This document shows positions 1 to 9,225 of a stretch of 64,000 nucleotides of DNA, piece after piece; within the stretch, counting starts at the first letter, position 1, and every line of letters begins with the position of its first letter. A program made the translations under genes and the position numbers. The stretch is from Microbacterium lacus (GTDB lineage: Bacteria > Actinomycetota > Actinomycetes > Actinomycetales > Microbacteriaceae). The stretch lies in the NCBI RefSeq assembly GCF_002812805.1, contig NZ_NMUM01000030.1, positions 372,001-436,000 of the forward strand, given 5' to 3'. A model generated the notes under the pieces. It was given only the letters and a program-made list of their open reading frames with translations, was not told the origin of the DNA and ran no database searches.

Positions 1-18
1 ACACAGGAATCCTCTCGG

Positions 19-1050
19 TTATGTGGCTCGCGAAGGGCCTTGTCCGTACAAGGCCGGGCGCTCACGCATCTTCACCACCGTCGGCGAGCCGGTCCGCAAA
101 GCCTCGATGCACGCATCCGTCGCGGCGGCGGCGGCGTACCCATCCCAGGCGTTCGGTCCCGTGACGACACCGTGCAGTGCATCCTCTGCCCAGGCGGTAA
201 GTTCGCGACGATACGCATCCCCGAACCGCACCGTGAAGTCCTTCTCACGGACCCCGCTCGTCCGGAAGTCCAGACTGACCGCGGTCACCGGTGCGTTGGT
301 CAAACGCGCCACGCCCTGACGTCCCACGACATCGCAGCCGATCTCGTATCCGTAACCGGCGCGCAAGAAGACCTCGGCGTACACCATGGCGCCGCGCTCC
401 GTGCGGAAGGAGAAGAACTGCGGGTCCAGCCACTCATCGAGACCGGAACGACCTCCCGTTCCCGTGACGCTGACCTCGGCGATCTCGTCGTCAGCGAGCC
501 AGCGGGTCGTATCTACTTCGTGCACGACGGCTTCGGTCGTGTGCATCGCCGAGGTGAAGTACTCCGGAACGTCCGCCGCGCGGTGGACGTACTGCAGCGC
601 GACGATTTCGCCGAGGTCGCCTGTCTCTACAGCGGCTTTCAACTCGACGAAGGCCGTATCGAAGCGGCGCATGAACCCGACCTGCACGAACCGCCGGCCC
701 GCCGCGATCTCCGCATCGATGATCAGCTCGCAGTCCGCACCCGTGAGCGCGAGCGGCTTCTCGCAGAAGACCGGTTTGCGATGTTCGATACAGGCCAGCA
801 CCAACGACAGATGCGACGCGGCGCTCGAGGCAATGGCGACGGCATCCACATCGTCGGATGCGATCAGCTCTTCCGCGCTTCGCGCGACCCGTACGTCTCC
901 GGGTAGGCCTTCGGCGATCGCGTGAGCCCGGTCGAGGTCAAAGTCGGAGACGGCTACCAGCTCCCCCAGGGCGACCGAACGGGCGATCGTCGCCACCTGT
1001 TCGGACCCCACCATACCGAGGCCGATTACACCGATGCGGAGTCTGTTCAT
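19..1050 (-). CDS. Gfo/Idh/MocA family NAD(P)-dependent oxidoreductase
   Basis: This is a 343-residue protein with an N-terminal Rossmann fold (GVIGLGMVG at residues 7-15), the family CEKP motif at 96-99 that positions the catalytic lysine, and an HEVD motif at 177-180 in the substrate-binding half. The family oxidises or reduces sugars and cyclitols; inositol-2-dehydrogenase-like enzymes are closest in style, but the substrate cannot be read from sequence. I chose the ATG at 1050, preceded by GAGGAAC, over a start 13 codons upstream because the Rossmann strand begins at once. It lies 81 bp downstream of livM on the same strand and may be the last gene of that transport operon, which would suggest it acts on the imported compound. 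Confidence 0.85.
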   Translation of the reverse strand: MNRLRIGVIGLGMVGSEQVATIARSVALGELVAVSDFDLDRAHAIAEGLPGDVRVARSAEELIASDDVDAVAIASSAASHLSLVLACIEHRKPVFCEKPLALTGADCELIIDAEIAAGRRFVQVGFMRRFDTAFVELKAAVETGDLGEIVALQYVHRAADVPEYFTSAMHTTEAVVHEVDTTRWLADDEIAEVSVTGTGGRSGLDEWLDPQFFSFRTERGAMVYAEVFLRAGYGYEIGCDVVGRQGVARLTNAPVTAVSLDFRTSGVREKDFTVRFGDAYRRELTAWAEDALHGVVTGPNAWDGYAAAAATDACIEALRTGSPTVVKMRERPALYGQGPSRAT

Positions 1051-1131
1051 GTGTTCCTCGTTTCCGTGACCTGTCACAATGTGGACCACCCTTCCGGGCG
1101 GCTGTTGTCGAACTACTCGACGCCGGGTGTC

Positions 1132-2259
1132 TCAGCCCACGGTCGGCGGTGCCGCCGCCGCAGGTGGGCTGGACGCCTCCGGCCCGTCACCGTCCCCCGT
1201 CGCGCGCGCCCGCGGCCGCAATACCTGGAACTCGTTCGACCCGAACAGCCCCTGCGGTCGGAGCGCAAGGACCACGATCAGACCGATTCCGAGCGTCAGC
1301 GCCCCGAACTCCGGCATGCGCGGCAGCTGCAACCCGAACAGGAACAGCCCGCTCTCTACCTGACGCGCCAGCTCCTGCCAGATCGCGACGATAGCCGCAC
1401 CGACGATCGCTCCACTGATGCTGCGCACCCCGCCGATCACGGCCATGATCACGACGACGATCGCCGGGTCGATGCTGAAAGTCGTCGGCGAGAATGCCGT
1501 CAGGTAGTGCGCCCACACCGCCCCCGAGGCTCCGGAGAGGAGGCCTCCCAACAGGAGAGCCGGCATACGCACCCGAGTAGGCGAGAGTCCGGAGGACTCC
1601 GCGGCAACGGCGTCGTCGCGCCCTCCGCGAGCCTCCAGGCCCCACCGCGAGAACTTGAATGCCGTGCCGATGAGGGTGATCGCGACCACGGTGAGCCCGG
1701 CGACCGGGATCGTCGTGTCGTAAGGCACCCCCGGAAAGACCATTGCCCCGCGCGTGATCGCCGGCGTCTCGCGCAAGAGATCGGAAACGATGAACATGAG
1801 CCCCAGGCTGACGACCGCGGCGGCAAGTCCCGATACCCGCACGAGCACCGGCCCCGCGATCGCCGCGACCACGGCGCCCGCGAGTCCACCCATGAGCACG
1901 CTGACCCCGAAGCTCACCTCGACACCCGCGAGCCACTCGGGCAGATCGGGCAGAAGACTTGTCCGCGACGCCACGGGGACGGTCAGAACCCCGGAGACAT
2001 AGGCGCCGACGGCGACGAAAGCGAACTGGCCGAAGAAGATCAGGCCCGTGTTGCCCATGATCACCTGCAACGAGACCGTCAGGCAGACGAAGACCAGACC
2101 CGAGACCACGATGGCCTCGAAAGTGCCGCCGGTGGCGGCGTCGATCGCAAACGCGATTGCCACCACGACGAGTGAGATTGCCGTCGGCCCGCCGACCGCG
2201 CTGGCGTATCCCCGCGAGGTCTGCACCCTGTCGGGGAAGAACATTCGTGATCTGCTCAT
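1132..2259 (-). CDS. livM: Branched-chain amino acid-type ABC transporter permease (LivM family)
   Basis: This 375-residue integral membrane protein has about nine to ten hydrophobic segments and the LivM-type stretch GNTGLIFFGQFAFVAVGAY. LivM pairs with LivH to form the membrane channel of HAAT-family importers for branched-chain amino acids, urea or other small amides and acids. Its start overlaps the livH stop by 4 bp, so the two are translationally coupled. The C-terminal tail is rich in Ala and Pro and carries no recognisable domain. The true substrate is uncertain; the neighbouring oxidoreductase suggests it need not be an amino acid. Confidence 0.9.
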   Translation of the reverse strand: MSRSRMFFPDRVQTSRGYASAVGGPTAISLVVVAIAFAIDAATGGTFEAIVVSGLVFVCLTVSLQVIMGNTGLIFFGQFAFVAVGAYVSGVLTVPVASRTSLLPDLPEWLAGVEVSFGVSVLMGGLAGAVVAAIAGPVLVRVSGLAAAVVSLGLMFIVSDLLRETPAITRGAMVFPGVPYDTTIPVAGLTVVAITLIGTAFKFSRWGLEARGGRDDAVAAESSGLSPTRVRMPALLLGGLLSGASGAVWAHYLTAFSPTTFSIDPAIVVVIMAVIGGVRSISGAIVGAAIVAIWQELARQVESGLFLFGLQLPRMPEFGALTLGIGLIVVLALRPQGLFGSNEFQVLRPRARATGDGDGPEASSPPAAAAPPTVG

Positions 2260-3140
2260 TTCGTGGGCACCACCTTGCGTTGAAGGAGTCCGTCCGGTCG
2301 CAGCAGCAAAACCGCGATCAGCAGGGTGTACGTGAGGGCGCGCGTGAGGCCCTGAACGTCACTGGGCAGATATGCGGCCATGAACGAGTCCACGAGTCCG
2401 AGCAGCAGCCCGCCCAGCACGGCGCCGCCGATGTTGCGCAGCCCCCCGAGGACGAGCGCAACGAATGCAACCATCGTGATCTCGAGGCCAGACCGGGGGG
2501 TGACGCTGCCAGCCTTTGCGTACCAGAGGAAGGATGCGATGCAGGCCAGTACGCCCGCGATCACGAGAGCCGTGGTGACGACACGTCGGGTGCGCACGCC
2601 GACCAGGGCGGCGGTCGACATACTCTGTGCCGTCGCGCGCATCTTCAGGCCCAGATCTGTCGCGCGCAGGAGGATGAGAACCCCGCCAAGTGCAACCAGC
2701 GCGACGCTCAGGCTCGTCAGGCTCGCGGCGCTGATTCTCAGATCGCCGAGGACTATCACTCCGCCGAACCAATCCGGGGCAGGGTAAAGCCGCGGTGCGT
2801 CACCGAAGAACAGGACCGCGGCCGCCTGCAGCACGAGTCCGAAAGCGAGCGACTTCAGCATGAGGACCTCGCTTCCGGCCGGACTGCCAACGAGGAACGT
2901 CAGCCGCCCTCCAACCACCGCGATCACCACGACGATGGCCGTCGCGATCAGGAGCGCCGGCAGGAGGGGTATGGCTGCCGTGAGGCTTACCGTGATCGAT
3001 GCGGCCCACATGACGAGCCAGCCATGCGCGAAGTTCGGGAAGGACATGACCGCGCTCACGACGGCAACACCGACCGCGAGGACGGCATACACCCCGCCCT
3101 GGGAGAGACCGTCGAACACGGCCTGTAAGAACTGAATCAC
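2256..3140 (-). CDS. livH: Branched-chain amino acid-type ABC transporter permease (LivH family)
   Basis: This 294-residue membrane protein has about eight hydrophobic helices. It opens with the LivH-typical segment FDGLSQGGVYAVLAVGVAV and contains the family loop around RATAQSMSTAALVGV, which contacts the ATPases. It forms the permease heterodimer with LivM. It overlaps livF by 4 bp upstream and livM by 4 bp downstream, so it sits inside one tightly coupled operon, livK-G-F-H-M. The length is normal and I see no lesion. Because livK at the head of the operon is broken, the transporter may lack its dedicated binding protein. Confidence 0.9.
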   Translation of the reverse strand: MIQFLQAVFDGLSQGGVYAVLAVGVAVVSAVMSFPNFAHGWLVMWAASITVSLTAAIPLLPALLIATAIVVVIAVVGGRLTFLVGSPAGSEVLMLKSLAFGLVLQAAAVLFFGDAPRLYPAPDWFGGVIVLGDLRISAASLTSLSVALVALGGVLILLRATDLGLKMRATAQSMSTAALVGVRTRRVVTTALVIAGVLACIASFLWYAKAGSVTPRSGLEITMVAFVALVLGGLRNIGGAVLGGLLLGLVDSFMAAYLPSDVQGLTRALTYTLLIAVLLLRPDGLLQRKVVPTK

Positions 3141-3862
3141 TCTGCCATCGCCTCCTCGCCAAGGAGCGCGGCGGTGAGAACCCGTTCGTCCTGGAGCATC
3201 TCCGCTCCCCCAGACATGACGATCTCACCGCCGCGCATGACAACGACGTGGTCGGCCAAGTCCACGAGCCGCAGAGGTGACTCCTCGATGACCAGGAGCG
3301 ACACACCGTTCTCTGTGAGCGCACCGAGGATCTCGTACACCGAATCCACGATTGCTGGCGCAAGACCCATCGACGGCTCGTCCACAATCAACACCTGCGG
3401 CGCGGCCGCGAGAGCGCGCCCGATCGCGACGATCTGCTGTTGGCCGCCCGAAAGCGAACCCGCCCGGCTGTTACGAAACGCCGCGAGCGCAGGGATCAGC
3501 TCGAATACGTCCTCCACGGCAGCCTTGCGAGCCGAAGCGGGACGCGTGAGCGCGCCCATGCGGACGTTCTCGGCGGCCGAAAGGCTCGGGAACACCTCGC
3601 GTCCCTGCGGGCAGAGCACGATTCCGAGCCGACAGCGTTCCTGGACGGGCATCTTCGTGATGTCCGCCCCCTGGAAGGTAACTTTTCCCGAAGACGGGAT
3701 GACTCTCCCCGCCACAGCGGATGCGAGTGTCGTTTTTCCCGCGCCGTTCACGCCCGTCAGCGCGGTGACCTGTCCGGCGCCGAGAGTCAGGCTCACGCCG
3801 TGGAGAACGGTGTCTCCCGATCCGTAGCCGGCAATCAGATCCGTTGCTTCAAGCACTGGCAT
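3137..3862 (-). CDS. livF: ABC transporter ATP-binding protein (LivF family)
   Basis: This 241-residue cytoplasmic ATPase has Walker A GVNGAGKTT at residues 37-45, a canonical LSGGQQQ signature and Walker B LIVDEPSMGLAP. The sequence YGSGDTVLHGVS near the N-terminus is typical of LivF rather than LivG. It supplies one of the two nucleotide-binding domains that drive import through LivH/LivM. Its start overlaps the end of livG by 14 bp and its stop overlaps livH by 4 bp. Length and motifs are complete, so the ATPase itself looks functional. Confidence 0.9.
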   Translation of the reverse strand: MPVLEATDLIAGYGSGDTVLHGVSLTLGAGQVTALTGVNGAGKTTLASAVAGRVIPSSGKVTFQGADITKMPVQERCRLGIVLCPQGREVFPSLSAAENVRMGALTRPASARKAAVEDVFELIPALAAFRNSRAGSLSGGQQQIVAIGRALAAAPQVLIVDEPSMGLAPAIVDSVYEILGALTENGVSLLVIEESPLRLVDLADHVVVMRGGEIVMSGGAEMLQDERVLTAALLGEEAMAE

Positions 3863-4589
3863 GTCGCTCTCCCAGATAGCACTCCAGCACTTGCGCGTCC
3901 TTGAACGCTGCGGCCGGGGTTCCGTCGAAAATCAATTGGCCCTGGCGAAGAACGAGCACCCGCGAGCAGACCCGCGCGATGAGGGCCATGTCGTGGTCGA
4001 CCACCAGAGTTCCGACCCCGCGCGACGTAAGATCCGCGATAATCCCGGGCAGTCGCTGCCGTTCGGACAGGTCAAGACCGGCCCCGGGCTCATCCAGCAG
4101 GACGTACCGAGGCTCGCCGTTGAGGACCCTGGCGAGTTCGACCCGACGTCGGTGACCCCAAGAGAGGTCACCGACGCGGGCGTCCACGTCGTGCTCGAGG
4201 CCGAAAGTGCGGGCGATGTCCTGGACGATCGCTTCCGAGCCTCGGCGCCAGCCACCGGCCAGCCGGGCAGACATGGCGATGTTCTCGCGAACGGTCAGAT
4301 CCTCGAACAACCGGAGGTTCTGAAAGTTCCGGGCCAGCCCCGCTTGCGCCCGCGCCCGCATCGAGAACCTCGTGACGTCCTTGCCCTCAAAGGCGATCGA
4401 TCCTTCTGTGGCGTGTAGCAAGCCGGACAGGCAGTTCACGAAGGTGCTCTTGCCGGACCCGTTGGGACCGATCAGGCCGGTGCAGACGCCCTGCGCGAGA
4501 TCGATCGAGACGCCCGACAGGGCCTTGAGCCGCCCGAACGACATCCCCACTCCCCGCGCCGAGACGACCGCGTGGGCGTCAGCGGACAA
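3849..4589 (-). CDS. livG: ABC transporter ATP-binding protein (LivG family)
   Basis: This 246-residue ATPase has Walker A GPNGSGKST at residues 41-49, Walker B YVLLDEPGAGLD and the H-loop VDHD. The signature reads LSWGHRRR in place of the canonical LSGGQ; LivG proteins usually show LSYGQQRR, so this copy is one step further from consensus. The ARNFQNLRLFEDLTV stretch after Walker A is LivG-specific. It is the partner of LivF. It starts only 6 bp after the livK stop, so the two genes were built as one transcript. Confidence 0.88.
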   Translation of the reverse strand: MSADAHAVVSARGVGMSFGRLKALSGVSIDLAQGVCTGLIGPNGSGKSTFVNCLSGLLHATEGSIAFEGKDVTRFSMRARAQAGLARNFQNLRLFEDLTVRENIAMSARLAGGWRRGSEAIVQDIARTFGLEHDVDARVGDLSWGHRRRVELARVLNGEPRYVLLDEPGAGLDLSERQRLPGIIADLTSRGVGTLVVDHDMALIARVCSRVLVLRQGQLIFDGTPAAAFKDAQVLECYLGERHASA

Positions 4590-4595
4590 CGTCGA

Positions 4596-5757
4596 TCACT
4601 CCCCGTCAGTGAGGTTGTACGAGCCAACCTGCTCGAAAGCACCCTCCGGCGTGAATCCCACGACGACGTTGCTGCCGAGGATGTGGCCGTCCTTCCACTC
4701 GTAGACCGTGCGCATCGGCAGTTCGACGTCTTTCTGAGCGAACAGGGCCTTCTCGATGGCCGCTCCGTCCGTGGAGTTCGCGGTCTTGATCGCGTCGAAC
4801 AGTGCCCACATCGACCAGTACGACTCGACGGCCTGGTGGTTCTCCGGGTAGGTGCCCGTCTTCTCCTTGTACTTCTCGACGTACGCCTGAGCAGCTTCGC
4901 TGACGTCCTCGCCTTCGGTGTAGGCGCCGGCGGTGTAGAAGACATTGTCCGTGTGACCGTCCAGCGCGTCGACGATGTTGCGCGTCGCCCACGTCGCGTT
5001 ACCCACCACGGGGGTCTCGACTCCAGCCTTTCGAAGCTGGGCGATCATCGTTGGTGCGTCGGGGTACTGGGTGGCGAGCAGGATCATCGGGTTGTCGGCT
5101 TCGCCGACCGAGCGCTTGATATCGCTGATGACCGCCGAGAAGTCGGTCTGACCCGACTTGAGGACCGAGCTGCCCAGGTCGTCCATATCGTCCCCCGCAT
5201 CTTCGCGGAAGAGACGCTCGACGATGGTGAAGTACGGATAGGCGTCGTTGGTGACGTAGTAGACCGAGTCGTACCCCTGCTCCTTCGCGAATGCCGCCGC
5301 GGTCTTGCCGTTGAGGCTCGCCATGCTCCCGCCGGTGGCGAAGAGCGCTCCGACGCCCGGCGCGTAGTCATCTTCGGAACTCCCCGCCATGCTGAAGATT
5401 CCCTCTTTCTGGGCGACCAACGCAGCCGGCGTGCCGAGGCCCCCTTGGTTGGGCGGAAGGAGCACCTCGGCGCCTGCGGCGATCAACTCGCTGGCGACCT
5501 GCCTGCCGACGGCGGGGTCGGATTTGGTGTCCTGTGTGACGAGCTCGATTTCGCAGCCGTTGATTCCGCCCTCGGCGTTGATCTGTTCGACGGCGAGCTC
5601 TTCGGCGTTCGAGCCAGCCGTGTCGTAGAACGCGAACCCCCCGCTGAGCGCCTTGGCAGAGCCGAGCGTGATCGTGCCGTCTGCGCACAGTTCGCCCGAG
5701 GCGTCGGGCGCGGCGTTGTTGCCGCCGGAACCTCCGCTGCAGCCGGCGAGGTGTCGA
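4596..5757 (-). pseudogene. livK: 5'-truncated periplasmic binding lipoprotein of the liv operon
   Basis: In frame, the sequence reads as a substrate-binding protein of the LivK/Peripla_BP_6 type from a lipobox LAGC (codons at 5739-5750) to the stop at 4596. It runs through TITLGSAKALSGGFAFYDT and an intact C-terminal half ending in SYNLTDGE. Upstream of the lipobox only VRH plus seven more codons remain before an in-frame stop at 5778-5780, with no ATG, GTG or TTG between. The hydrophobic signal peptide and start codon are therefore missing. The first possible start is an internal TTG at 5486, which would give an unexported fragment. The operon promoter was presumably lost too. The rest of the protein shows no frameshift, so the damage is recent or an assembly artefact. 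Confidence 0.85.
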
Positions 5758-5955
5758 ACTCCAGCTGCAGGGTGAGCTCACCCTCGAGCATGTAGGCATA
5801 CTCGGACCCCGGGTGGCGCATCAGTTTGCCTTCGAGCGAGCTGGAGGCGCCCGGCTGATAGGTCACGAGCAGGGCGTCCACGTCATCCTGGCGGCCCATC
5901 GCGAGCCGCTCCCAACGCACCCCGTTCTCCATTTCCCGCCCGGCGAACGACGATG
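5757..5955 (-). pseudogene. Fragment of an XRE-family regulator with C-terminal cupin domain
   Basis: About 65 codons survive, reading GVRWERL, then LLVTYQPGASSS, GKLMRHPGSEYAYMLEGELT and LEFDT. This matches the start of the cupin domain that follows the helix-turn-helix in XRE-cupin transcription factors. The N-terminal HTH and the second half of the cupin barrel are both absent. At its 3' end the frame runs directly into the livK remnant in a different frame; at its 5' end it abuts the LysR remnant on the other strand. It cannot be a working regulator. An ATG at 5932 exists but would give only a chimeric peptide. Confidence 0.7.
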
Positions 5956-6444
5956 CTCCTGGACGGTTCGCTCGACGCCGCCATCATCCGCGGCGAGATC
6001 AGGAGCGACGCCCTGTGGACGTCTCATGTGTGGGACGAGAGGATCGTGGCCGCCCTCCCCGACCACCACCCGTTGGCCGAACGTGCCTTCGCCACCCTCC
6101 CCGAGCTAGCCGCGACCCCCGTCGCGATCGTCGAGAGGTCCGCCAACCCGGCCTTGCACGACCTGCTGAACGCAGCGTTGGCCGGCTCGGGTCGTGTCCT
6201 CACCCCCGGCATCCCCTTCTCGGGAATCGAATCGACGTTCGCCGAACTCGCCACGAGCCGAACGCCGATGTGGACCCCCGTTTTCGAGGGATACGAGGCG
6301 GAGCACTCCTACGAAGGTATGGTGACGCTTCCCGTCGAGCCCGCGCTCTACCTGCCGTCATTCCTCGCGGTGGGACCCCACATCACACGCCCGCTGCGGC
6401 AGTTGTACGTGGATGCGTGCCGCAGCGCGGGTACTCAGGGCTGA
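5953..6444 (+). pseudogene. C-terminal fragment of a LysR-type regulator (substrate-binding domain)
   Basis: The 163 codons read as the second half of a LysR effector-binding domain: LLDGSLDAAIIRGEI, then WDERIVAALPDHHPLA, and near the end LPSFLAVGPHITRPLRQLYVDACR. LysR proteins are about 300 residues; the N-terminal helix-turn-helix, the linker helix and the first half of the effector domain are missing here. The break coincides with the edge of the XRE-cupin fragment. The ATG at 5953 has no ribosome-binding site. The 3' end stops 7 bp from the convergent aldehyde dehydrogenase. It could still make a short peptide but not a DNA-binding regulator. Confidence 0.75.
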
Positions 6445-6451
6445 GCCGGGC

Positions 6452-7834
6452 TCACGCGACCCAGATGGTCTTCAGATTGCAGAACTCCCGAATACCTTCG
6501 ACCGAGAGTTCACGCCCGAAGCCCGAGCGCTTGATGCCACCGAAAGGCAGCTCCGGGTAGGAGATCGTCATGCCGTTGACGAACACCGCGCCGCTTTCTA
6601 GACCGCGCTCCGCGCGGGCGATCTCGTCGGCATCTGTGCTCCAGAACGCCGACCCGAGCCCGAACGGGCTGTCGTTGGCGACCGACAGTGCCTCGTCAAG
6701 GGATGCCACCTTGTACATCGAGGCCACGGGGCCGAAGGCTTCTTCCTCGTACAGGCGCATGTCTGTGGTGATGTCCGCGATGACCGTCGGGGTGTAATAC
6801 CAGCCCCCGGCGACATCATTCCGGCGCCCGCCCGTGACGACCGATGCCCCCTTGACTCGAGCGTCCTCCACGAGCTCCTCGAGCTCACGCAGCCCCGACT
6901 CCGTCGCGAGGGGTCCGATCTCGGTCAGATCATCGGCAGGGTCACCGATGACGAGCGCCGCCATGCGCTCGGCGAAGAGCGCCGAGAACTGGTCATATAC
7001 GTCTTCGTGGATGATGAAGCGCTTGGCGTTGATACACGCTTGGCCGTTGTTGCTCGTCCGGGCCCTGACCGCGGTCTCGACCGCGGCATCGAGCCGTGCG
7101 GATGGCATGACGATGAACGGGTCGGAACCGCCGAGTTCGAGCACGGCCTTCTTCAGCACGCTTCCCGCCGCCGCACCCACGGAGCGACCCGCAGCCTCGG
7201 AGCCAGTCAGCGTGACGGCAGCGATGCGCGGATCGCGGATGACCGCCTCGACTCGTCGAGCCGCGATGAGGAGCGTCGAGAACGCGCCCTGCGGGAAGTC
7301 GGCGCGCGCGAAGAGCTCGCCTATGTAGACGGCGACCTGGGGAACGTTGGACGCGTGCTTGAGCAAGCCTGCGTTTCCCGCCATCAGGGCGGGGGCCGCG
7401 AAGCGCACGACCTGCCAGACCGGATAGTTCCAGGGCATGACGGCGAGCACAACACCCATCGGCTCGAAGCTCGTGCGCGCGGACGACGCAGAAACCGCGG
7501 CCGGGTCGTCGAGCTCCCGGCCCGTCAAGAACTTCTCCGCGTTGTCCGCGTAGAAGCGCATCGCATAGGCGGACTTCGCGACCTCGGCACGAGCCTGCGC
7601 AATCGGCTTGCCCATCTCGGCGGTGATGACGGCCGCGACCTCGTCCGCCTCCGACTCGAGGAGGTCCGCGGCGGCACGCATCCGCTCTGCGCGACCCGCG
7701 AAACCGAGCTCGGCGAGCAGGGGAACCGCGGCGGATGCTGCCGCGATGCGACTCTCGACAAACTCGTCCGAGTCCTCTTCGAACGCGGCGAGTTCGGCGC
7801 CCGACGACGGATTGATACTGCGAATGACAGCCAT
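6452..7834 (-). CDS. NAD(P)-dependent aldehyde dehydrogenase, succinate-semialdehyde dehydrogenase-like
   Basis: This 460-residue ALDH-superfamily enzyme has the oxyanion asparagine in MPWNYP (N136), the general-base glutamate in LELGGSDPF (E233) and the nucleophilic cysteine in NNGQACINAKR (C267). Length and motif spacing fit the short GabD/SSADH subgroup, which oxidises small aldehydes such as succinate semialdehyde to acids. A clear GGAG site precedes the ATG at 7834. It lies 27 bp after the E2 gene on the same strand and so is the last gene of the E1-E2-ALDH operon. The association suggests both enzymes act on one catabolic route that yields a 2-oxo acid and an aldehyde; the actual substrate is unknown. 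Confidence 0.85.
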   Translation of the reverse strand: MAVIRSINPSSGAELAAFEEDSDEFVESRIAAASAAVPLLAELGFAGRAERMRAAADLLESEADEVAAVITAEMGKPIAQARAEVAKSAYAMRFYADNAEKFLTGRELDDPAAVSASSARTSFEPMGVVLAVMPWNYPVWQVVRFAAPALMAGNAGLLKHASNVPQVAVYIGELFARADFPQGAFSTLLIAARRVEAVIRDPRIAAVTLTGSEAAGRSVGAAAGSVLKKAVLELGGSDPFIVMPSARLDAAVETAVRARTSNNGQACINAKRFIIHEDVYDQFSALFAERMAALVIGDPADDLTEIGPLATESGLRELEELVEDARVKGASVVTGGRRNDVAGGWYYTPTVIADITTDMRLYEEEAFGPVASMYKVASLDEALSVANDSPFGLGSAFWSTDADEIARAERGLESGAVFVNGMTISYPELPFGGIKRSGFGRELSVEGIREFCNLKTIWVA

Positions 7835-7861
7835 GGTCTCCTGGTTTCTGGGACGGACGGA

Positions 7862-9223
7862 TCAGATGAGGATCGTGAGCGGATTCTCGATCCGACGTTG
7901 GAACGCGGCGAGCCACGTGGCAGCGACGGCACCGTCCAGAACCCGGTGGTCGGCCGACAGTGTCACGGTCATGACCTGGCCCACGCCGAGCTGGCCCGCG
8001 TCGTCCACGACGGGCACCGCCCGGGCGGCGCCCACCGCGAGGATTCCGGACTGGGGCGGATTGAGGATCGCCGAGAACTCGCTCGTTCCGAACATTCCGA
8101 GGTTCGACACCGAGAAGCTGCCCCCCTCGAGTTCGTTCTGCTTCAGGCGGCCCTCTCGTGCGCGACCGGCCATCTCGGCGACGGTTGCGCTGACCTGGCT
8201 GAGGGACTGGGTCTCGACGCCCCGCAGGACGGGGGTCGTCAGCCCACCCTCGGTTGCGACGGCGACCGAGATGTCGACCGACGAGAAGTGACGGATGCTG
8301 TCACCGTTCCAGATCGCGTTGGCCTCGGGAACCTCGACCAGGGCCGCGGCGACGGCCTTCAGCACGAAGTCGTTCACCGAGATCTTGCGCGGCGCGCTCT
8401 CATTAACCGTCCGGCGCAGCTCGAGCAGCGCATCGACGCGACAGTCGGCCACGAGGTAGAAGTGTGGCACCGTCGACTTGCTCTCGGTCAGGCGCCGGGC
8501 GATCGCCTTGCGCATGCGATCGAGGGGAACGTCGACGAAGGACGCGCCCGCGGTGGATGCGGATGCGGCGGGAGTCGGTGTGGTGGCCGGAGCCGCCGTC
8601 GGCTGCGCTGCGGGCGCTGCGGCGGGTGCTGCGGCGGGTGCCGTCACGGGTGCTGCAGCGAGGTGGCGTTCGAGATCGCGGCGGACGATACGTCCGTGCG
8701 GCCCGCTCCCCCTCACATCCGTGATCTCGACGCCTGCATCGGCGGCAAGGCGGCGCACGAGGGGGCTGGCGAACAGGCGACGGCCCGAGTCAGGTGCTGT
8801 CGCGTCACTCGGGTCCACGGGCGTCGGTGTCGGCGCCTCGGCTGCCTGAGCAGCCGTCGCGTCGTTCTCTTCCACCGGGGCGGCCGCCTGTGCGGCGGGC
8901 TCGGGTTCGGGTTCGGCGGAAGCGGCAGCTCCGGCAGTGACGCCCGCCGCGGCGAGCGCGAGCGCGATGGCAGTCTCGCCCTCGCCGTCGGCCAGCAGCA
9001 CGATGATCGGCTCGCCCACCAACACGCTGTCGCCCTCGGCGACGAGGACACGACCGACCGTGCCGGCCTGTTCGGCAGAGAACTCCACGATCGCCTTGTC
9101 GGTTTCGATCTCGGCCAGCGGCTGGCCCACCGTGACGGAACTTCCCGCCGAGACGAGCCAGGTCTGGATCGCGGCCTCGGTCGCGCCGGCCAACACCTCC
9201 GGCATCCGGATGACGTCAGCCAT
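7862..9223 (-). CDS. Dihydrolipoamide acyltransferase (E2) of a 2-oxo acid dehydrogenase complex
   Basis: This is a 453-residue E2 with three parts in order: a lipoyl domain (attachment lysine K43 in ETDKA), an Ala/Pro/Glu-rich linker and a peripheral-subunit-binding domain around residues 150-190. The C-terminal catalytic domain ends in the HRVLDG active-site motif (H426, D430). It transfers the acyl group made by E1 to CoA. The start is 2 bp from the upstream E1 stop, so expression is coupled. A second Ala-rich linker around residues 195-225 separates the binding and catalytic domains. The acyl specificity (pyruvate, acetoin or branched-chain) cannot be assigned from what I can see. Confidence 0.88.
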   Translation of the reverse strand: MADVIRMPEVLAGATEAAIQTWLVSAGSSVTVGQPLAEIETDKAIVEFSAEQAGTVGRVLVAEGDSVLVGEPIIVLLADGEGETAIALALAAAGVTAGAAASAEPEPEPAAQAAAPVEENDATAAQAAEAPTPTPVDPSDATAPDSGRRLFASPLVRRLAADAGVEITDVRGSGPHGRIVRRDLERHLAAAPVTAPAAAPAAAPAAQPTAAPATTPTPAASASTAGASFVDVPLDRMRKAIARRLTESKSTVPHFYLVADCRVDALLELRRTVNESAPRKISVNDFVLKAVAAALVEVPEANAIWNGDSIRHFSSVDISVAVATEGGLTTPVLRGVETQSLSQVSATVAEMAGRAREGRLKQNELEGGSFSVSNLGMFGTSEFSAILNPPQSGILAVGAARAVPVVDDAGQLGVGQVMTVTLSADHRVLDGAVAATWLAAFQRRIENPLTILI

Positions 9224-9225
9224 GA

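Noticed and set aside
922-2175. Long plus-strand frames opposite livM, livH and other genes
   Set aside because: They are mirror frames of the high-GC genes on the other strand, rich in Arg/His/Asp with no known domains.
4596-5486. A TTG start at 5486 giving a shorter binding protein
   Set aside because: It would begin within the mature domain without signal peptide and the lipobox lies in frame 85 codons upstream, so it is not the native gene.
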